NCBI GenBank assembly: GCA_035308525.1
Contig: DATGGM010000171.1
Coordinates: 1 to 64,000, forward strand
Origin: Bog-159 sp035308525
GTDB taxonomy: Bacteria > Acidobacteriota > Terriglobia > Bryobacterales > Bryobacteraceae
DNA: 64,000 nucleotides
Reading direction: 5' to 3'
Shown here in pieces: positions 60,674-64,000 of this stretch. Below the pieces are notes generated by a model, which saw only the letters and a program-made list of their open reading frames with translations, was not told the origin of the DNA and searched no databases. Position 1 is the stretch's first letter; each line of letters starts with the position of its first letter. A program made the position numbers and the translations under genes.

Positions 60674-62001
60674 GGCGCCGTCCCGCTTGGCTTAACGGCC
60701 AGCCAGACCTGGTCGAATCGCCAATAACCCAGGCGCGTGACCGCCGGCGGCGCAAACACCCGCACGCGGCTGCCCGCGCCGTAAAGATCGGGAAGATGGA
60801 ACAGCGGAATCACCCGGCGGCCTTCGAGCAGCTGGTGTTCGGCTTCGTAGAGCGCTGCTGTCGTCGCCACGAAGGGGGGCGCTTCCAAAGCCAGCGCCGC
60901 GGCCACTTCAACCATTGCGCGCGCGGCATCCAGAGAGCGGATGCGAACTTCCACCAGGCGCACATCCGCCTGCGCCGCCTGGCTCGAGACCTGCACGGCC
61001 AGTCCGGCATCGCGCGCGTTGACGGCTACCCGTTCGGCCAGCGATCTCGCCGCGCGCACCGCGGGATCGTAAGTGAGCGTGAGAGTGCGGGCCGCCGGCG
61101 GCAGGCTGCCGGCCAGCGCACGCGCACGCCCCAGGTCCTGCGCGGCCGGAAAGGCAAACGCATAGCCGCTCAACCATTGCGGCAGCAGCGCGGCCGTGGC
61201 CTCGCCTTGCTTCTGCAGGAGCACGTTGTGCATGGCCGCGCGGTCGATGGCCAGCGCCAGCGCTTCCCGCAGCCGCGGGTCCTCGGCGCGCCCCGGCGTG
61301 AACTGGAGCGCCAGCAGATTCACCGGCGAGCTGGACCAAACCGCCCGCCCGTGTTCGGAGGCGCGCCGCAAGTCCGCCGGAGCAATCTCGGCGAAATCCG
61401 TCTTGCCCAGTTCCAGATCGACAAGCTGGTCGCGCAGCGGCCGGCCCAGTTGCACGTCGATGCCATCCAGAAACGGACGGCCGTCCCAATAGTCCTGGTT
61501 GGCGGCCAGCGTGACGCGGCGGCCGGGCTCGAACGCGGACACGCGAAACGGCCCGGTGCTCACCAAGCGGGTGTGCGCCAGGTCGAGCAGCAGGCTGGAT
61601 AGGCCGCGTTCGGCGCGGATGATCACCGCCTCGCCGTTAGCGGTGGCGGCCAGCCCTGGCAAGGCAGCCTGTAACGCCGACGCCACGTCGCCGGGGGTCA
61701 TTTGCGTCCCATCGTGCAGCTTGACGCCGGGCCGCAAATTGAATTGCCAGCGCTTGCCTGTACCTTCGTGCTGCCAGGAAACGGCCAGGCAAGGCTGGGG
61801 CGTGCCCGTTTCATCCAGACGCAACAGCGGCTCGAAGACCAGCGCGGCCAGCGGTGAGGCCTCCGGTGTATTCGCGTCCAGCGCGGCCGGCGCCGCGCGC
61901 ATCTCCACGCGCAAGGTTCCGCCGTAGCGCGGGCGGATGGCTCCGCCGCACACTGCCAGCGCGCTAACGGCCGCAAGCGGGAGCCAGGCTGAAGGCCGCA
62001 T
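60670..62001 (-). CDS. Orphan peptide/nickel-type ABC substrate-binding protein (SBP_bac_5)
   Basis: This 443-residue protein has a signal peptide (about 1-21) and the SBP_bac_5 fold that binds oligopeptides, nickel or sugars: 'RYGGTLRVEMRA', 'LDANTPEASPLAALVFEPLLRLD', 'WQFNLRPGVKLHDGTQMTPGDV' and 'LREALALAIDRAAMHNVLLQ'. No permease or ATPase genes for an ABC importer are nearby. The downstream kinase gene overlaps it (ATGA). The start ATG 62001 is within the end of the upstream gene (38-base overlap). It may serve as a ligand receptor for the kinase; the ligand is unknown. Confidence 0.82.
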   Translation of the reverse strand: MRPSAWLPLAAVSALAVCGGAIRPRYGGTLRVEMRAAPAALDANTPEASPLAALVFEPLLRLDETGTPQPCLAVSWQHEGTGKRWQFNLRPGVKLHDGTQMTPGDVASALQAALPGLAATANGEAVIIRAERGLSSLLLDLAHTRLVSTGPFRVSAFEPGRRVTLAANQDYWDGRPFLDGIDVQLGRPLRDQLVDLELGKTDFAEIAPADLRRASEHGRAVWSSSPVNLLALQFTPGRAEDPRLREALALAIDRAAMHNVLLQKQGEATAALLPQWLSGYAFAFPAAQDLGRARALAGSLPPAARTLTLTYDPAVRAARSLAERVAVNARDAGLAVQVSSQAAQADVRLVEVRIRSLDAARAMVEVAAALALEAPPFVATTAALYEAEHQLLEGRRVIPLFHLPDLYGAGSRVRVFAPPAVTRLGYWRFDQVWLAVKPSGTAP

Positions 62002-63058
62002 AGCGTCCGGTCTGAAGGTCGCGCACCACCGCCGTGGCAGAACTGCCGGCGGACCAGAGCGCGGTGATGGAGCCAGAGAACTCCAGTGCTTTGCCGGACG
62101 GGCGCGCCGCCCCTCCGGTGATCTCGAATGGCTGAACAGCGTCCGGCTCCTGCGGGCCTGACGGGCGGGTGGCAATCACACGCCCGCCGCAAGGCGTGTC
62201 GATCGACGCCACATCGCTGCCCATCTCCGCCGCCTCGCCGGCTGTTTGCCAGGAGTGCGTGTATACCCGCGCCCGGCCGTCCGTGCCGGCCAATATCCAG
62301 CCGTCTCCCGCGGGTGCGGCGGCATAAAATGGGGGCACCTCGTGCACGCCGCCCGGTTCCACGTCGATGCGGCCCTGGAAGAAGTTGCCCGGCGTTGCGA
62401 AAGTCGCCAGCGCTCCTGGGCCGATCAGCCAAGGTTCTTGTGACTCGCGGCATTCGATGCTAAATTGCGGCTCCAAAGCCCCCCGGCACAGCGTCCCCGG
62501 AAGCCAGGCGGTGAATGCCGTGCCGCTCACCGACAGCCGTCCCCGCAAATCGCGCGGCCATGGATGCGCGAGGGGGATCGGCGCGGATTGCCGTTCCGAT
62601 CCGCGCACCCGCAGCACATGCTCCGCGTCCAGCACCACTAGCGCGTCGCCGGCCTGGGCCGCATCCAGGATAGGTTGGTCCTGCTCCCACAGCAGCTTTT
62701 TTTCCAGGGTGACCTGTGCCGCGGCGCCTTCCCCGCCGGCCGCGGACGCCGCCGCGCGCGGCCAGGATTCTATCATCACGTGGCGCTCGTCCCCACGGTG
62801 AATCTCAGCCACCAGCAGGAACTGCGTCGGATTCTCCGAGATGGTGATCTGCACCTCCGCCGCGCCCGCTCCCGCGGGCTTCAGTTCCGATTCGAACACG
62901 CGCCCGATCTCGGCCGCCTCGCGCGGACCCAGCGAAGACACATTGCGAATGCTGAGCGCGGCCGGTTCGTGCGCCACCGCGGCCGCCACGCCCCGCGCCA
63001 GATCGCGCGCCGCGCCGCCCATGTCGACGGCCAGCAGGACCAGAACAAGTGAGATCAA
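61964..63058 (-). CDS. Secreted hypothetical protein upstream of the orphan binding protein
   Basis: This 364-residue protein has a short signal peptide (MISLVLVLLAVDMGGAA). An N-terminal segment weakly resembles TolB/FlgO-type domains ('ALSIRNVSSLGPREAAEIGR', 'VQITISENPTQFLLVAEI'). Then come repeated strand-rich stretches ('ILDAAQAGDALVVLDAEHVL', 'GDGWILAGTDGRARVYTHSW'), which could be propeller blades. Its 3' end overlaps the binding-protein gene by 38 bases. No catalytic motif is visible. It may belong to the same sensing unit as the binding protein and kinase. Confidence 0.62.
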   Translation of the reverse strand: MISLVLVLLAVDMGGAARDLARGVAAAVAHEPAALSIRNVSSLGPREAAEIGRVFESELKPAGAGAAEVQITISENPTQFLLVAEIHRGDERHVMIESWPRAAASAAGGEGAAAQVTLEKKLLWEQDQPILDAAQAGDALVVLDAEHVLRVRGSERQSAPIPLAHPWPRDLRGRLSVSGTAFTAWLPGTLCRGALEPQFSIECRESQEPWLIGPGALATFATPGNFFQGRIDVEPGGVHEVPPFYAAAPAGDGWILAGTDGRARVYTHSWQTAGEAAEMGSDVASIDTPCGGRVIATRPSGPQEPDAVQPFEITGGAARPSGKALEFSGSITALWSAGSSATAVVRDLQTGRYAAFSLAPACGR

Positions 63059-63103
63059 GACTCATGATCGCATGCGGCGCGCTTTAGGCGGCCACCGCCC
63101 GCC

Positions 63104-63147
63104 TATCACGACGCTATCACGACGCTATCACGACGCTATCGCGACGC
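63104..63147 (-). repeat. Four tandem 11-base repeats at the end of the hydrolase gene
   Basis: The 11-base unit TATCACGACGC occurs at 63104-63114, 63115-63125 and 63126-63136, with a one-base variant (TATCGCGACGC) at 63137-63147. The last copy encodes the final codons of the hydrolase, and its stop codon (63136-63138) spans the junction of copies three and four. Because 11 is not a multiple of three, a copy change before the stop would alter the frame, but copies beyond it would not change the protein. Confidence 0.9.
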
Positions 63148-63960
63148 CTTCGCCAGTCCGTCGTAAAACGATCGCAGGCGTTCCCGATAAGTCAGTCCCG
63201 CCACCTCCGCGATGTCATTGTGACCGGCGCCGGGCACCAGCCAGAAGGACTTCGGCTCAAGCGCCGCCGCGAACAGGTCCTGACCGAGGCGCAACGGTAT
63301 CACTGCGTCACGATCGCCATGCATCACCAGGAGCGGCGCATGCATGCCCCCGATTTTCGCGCGGGAGTCGAGACCCCATATCAGCAGCGGGCCCAAGATC
63401 GGAATAATGGTGTTCGCCACTTGTCTTGCGGACGTGAAGGGCGATTCCAGAATCACGCCGGCGCACGGCCGGCGCGAAGCCAGATCCACCGCGATGGCCG
63501 TGCCCAGAGATTCGCCGTACACTACGATCTGATCCGGTCGGTACCCGGCGTTCACCAGGTAGTCGTATGCCGCCTCTGCGTCGCTGTAGAGTCCGGTCTC
63601 CGTAGGCCTTCCGCTGCTCTTTCCGTAGCCGCGGTAGTCCAGCGCCAGGACCGCCGTCCCGGCCGCCCGGATTTCGCGAAAGCGAGCATGCCAATGCGTA
63701 ATGTTTCCGGCGTTGCCGTGCAGATGCAAAGTGACCCGGGGCGCCCCTTCGCGTGGTATCGACCAGGCATGCAAACGCTCGTGATCCGAAGTATTGATCC
63801 ACACGTCGGACGCGCCCAGCAATGCTTGCGCACCCCAGTACCCAACGGGATACTTTGCCGGATGAAACACCGCGCGATGGGCAATGTAACTGAGCGCCGC
63901 ATAGACCGCCAGCGCGATTGCGGGCGCTGCTACGTACCAGCGAACCCGAATGCTACGCAA
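63136..63960 (-). CDS. Membrane-anchored alpha/beta hydrolase
   Basis: This 274-residue protein starts at TTG 63960 and has an N-terminal membrane helix (about 10-25) and an alpha/beta hydrolase domain. The oxyanion region reads 'HLHGNAGNITHW', the nucleophile is S151 in 'VYGESLGTA', and the acid and histidine are in 'MHGDRDAVIP' and 'GAGHNDI'. The fold covers esterases, lipases and peptidases; the substrate is unknown. The start overlaps the stop of the preceding response-regulator gene by several bases. A TTG start is unusual but no better codon is near. Confidence 0.8.
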   Translation of the reverse strand: MRSIRVRWYVAAPAIALAVYAALSYIAHRAVFHPAKYPVGYWGAQALLGASDVWINTSDHERLHAWSIPREGAPRVTLHLHGNAGNITHWHARFREIRAAGTAVLALDYRGYGKSSGRPTETGLYSDAEAAYDYLVNAGYRPDQIVVYGESLGTAIAVDLASRRPCAGVILESPFTSARQVANTIIPILGPLLIWGLDSRAKIGGMHAPLLVMHGDRDAVIPLRLGQDLFAAALEPKSFWLVPGAGHNDIAEVAGLTYRERLRSFYDGLAKASR

Positions 63961-64000
63961 TGATCCCCTTGCGCACCGCGTACAGAATTAATTCCGGCAC
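63953..64000 (-). CDS. LuxR-type response regulator, C-terminal fragment
   Basis: On the minus strand the frame is open from the window edge to a TAG at 63953-63955 and ends 'PELILYAVRKGIIA'. This is the typical end of NarL/LuxR-type helix-turn-helix response regulators ('AELVLYAVRKGI'). Only 15 residues are visible, so the rest of the gene lies outside the window. It precedes the hydrolase gene, with which it overlaps. Confidence 0.6.
   Translation of the reverse strand: MPELILYAVRKGIIA

Noticed and set aside
63104..63147. Possible CRISPR-like array.
   Set aside because: The units are 11 bases, directly adjacent and spacerless, and no cas genes are nearby; they are tandem repeats, not an array.
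1..64000. Search for tRNA or rRNA genes, transposases, integrases or phage genes.
   Set aside because: No cloverleaf-like block, rRNA conserved segment or recombinase motif was recognised on reading both strands; a covariance-model scan would be decisive.

Overview
The window looks like chromosomal DNA from an acidobacterium of the Bryobacterales/Solibacteres type. The sequence is GC-rich. Two secreted proteins (17392-19362 and 48318-50240) carry the C-terminal domain known as the Solibacter-type TIGR03437 domain. There is also an Oar-like TonB receptor, a 'VWFA-related' protein, a Ser/Thr kinase with a TPR tail, and many secreted beta-propeller or TPR proteins, all typical of that phylum. 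The phylum call is an inference from gene content. I found no rRNA, tRNA, CRISPR array, integrase, transposase or phage gene.

Layout. 1-6024: the end of a ribulose-phosphate-epimerase-like gene, a GH127 beta-L-arabinofuranosidase (minus), a PQQ-type propeller and an ABC exporter pair. 6083-13012 (plus): GTPase TypA, a DUF2760 protein coupled to an Hsp70-like ATPase, a DsbA-like thiol protein and three small secreted proteins. 13016-17219 (minus): an M14 metallopeptidase and a TPR protein. 17392-25096: a TIGR03437 protein, an amino-acid permease with a cytoplasmic tail, a CCA-adding-enzyme family tRNA nucleotidyltransferase and an S9 peptidase. 25285-31725 (plus): a stand-alone receiver, TauE plus DUF1634, a small secreted protein, a TPR Ser/Thr kinase and an acyl-CoA synthetase. 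31728-37918: a membrane protein, an aminotransferase, a glutaryl-CoA-dehydrogenase-like enzyme, a spermidine-synthase-like membrane protein and a GT4 glycosyltransferase. 37920-40231 (minus): a glycine-rich stress protein, a 482-base stretch without a convincing gene, and a BNR-repeat protein. 40409-46270: an SDR, a GT-C-like membrane protein with a TPR partner, and a histidine kinase overlapping a receiver-pseudokinase gene. 46466-48306: a PilZ protein followed by a GT2-methyltransferase fusion. 48318-52982 (minus): secreted propeller, Spy-like, beta-barrel and Tat-type proteins. 53470-64000 (minus): one long, tightly packed directon running from a LuxR-type regulator fragment through a hydrolase, an unknown protein, an orphan substrate-binding protein, an NtrY-like kinase, a short TonB receptor, a VWA protein and a coiled-coil protein to RsmI.

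How the genes fit together. Most of the coding capacity serves the envelope: secreted hydrolases, uptake, signalling and glycosylation. The more unusual arrangements are: (i) a receiver fused to a histidine-kinase module that has lost its phospho-acceptor histidine, coupled by overlap to an intact HisKA_2-type kinase; (ii) an orphan peptide-type binding protein translationally coupled to a membrane histidine kinase, with no ABC permease nearby; (iii) a DUF2760-Hsp70 pair without visible DnaJ or GrpE; (iv) a PilZ protein next to a fused glycosyltransferase-methyltransferase. Genes are packed closely: several convergent pairs are separated by fewer than five bases or overlap, and many same-strand neighbours share ATGA, GTGA or TGATG junctions.
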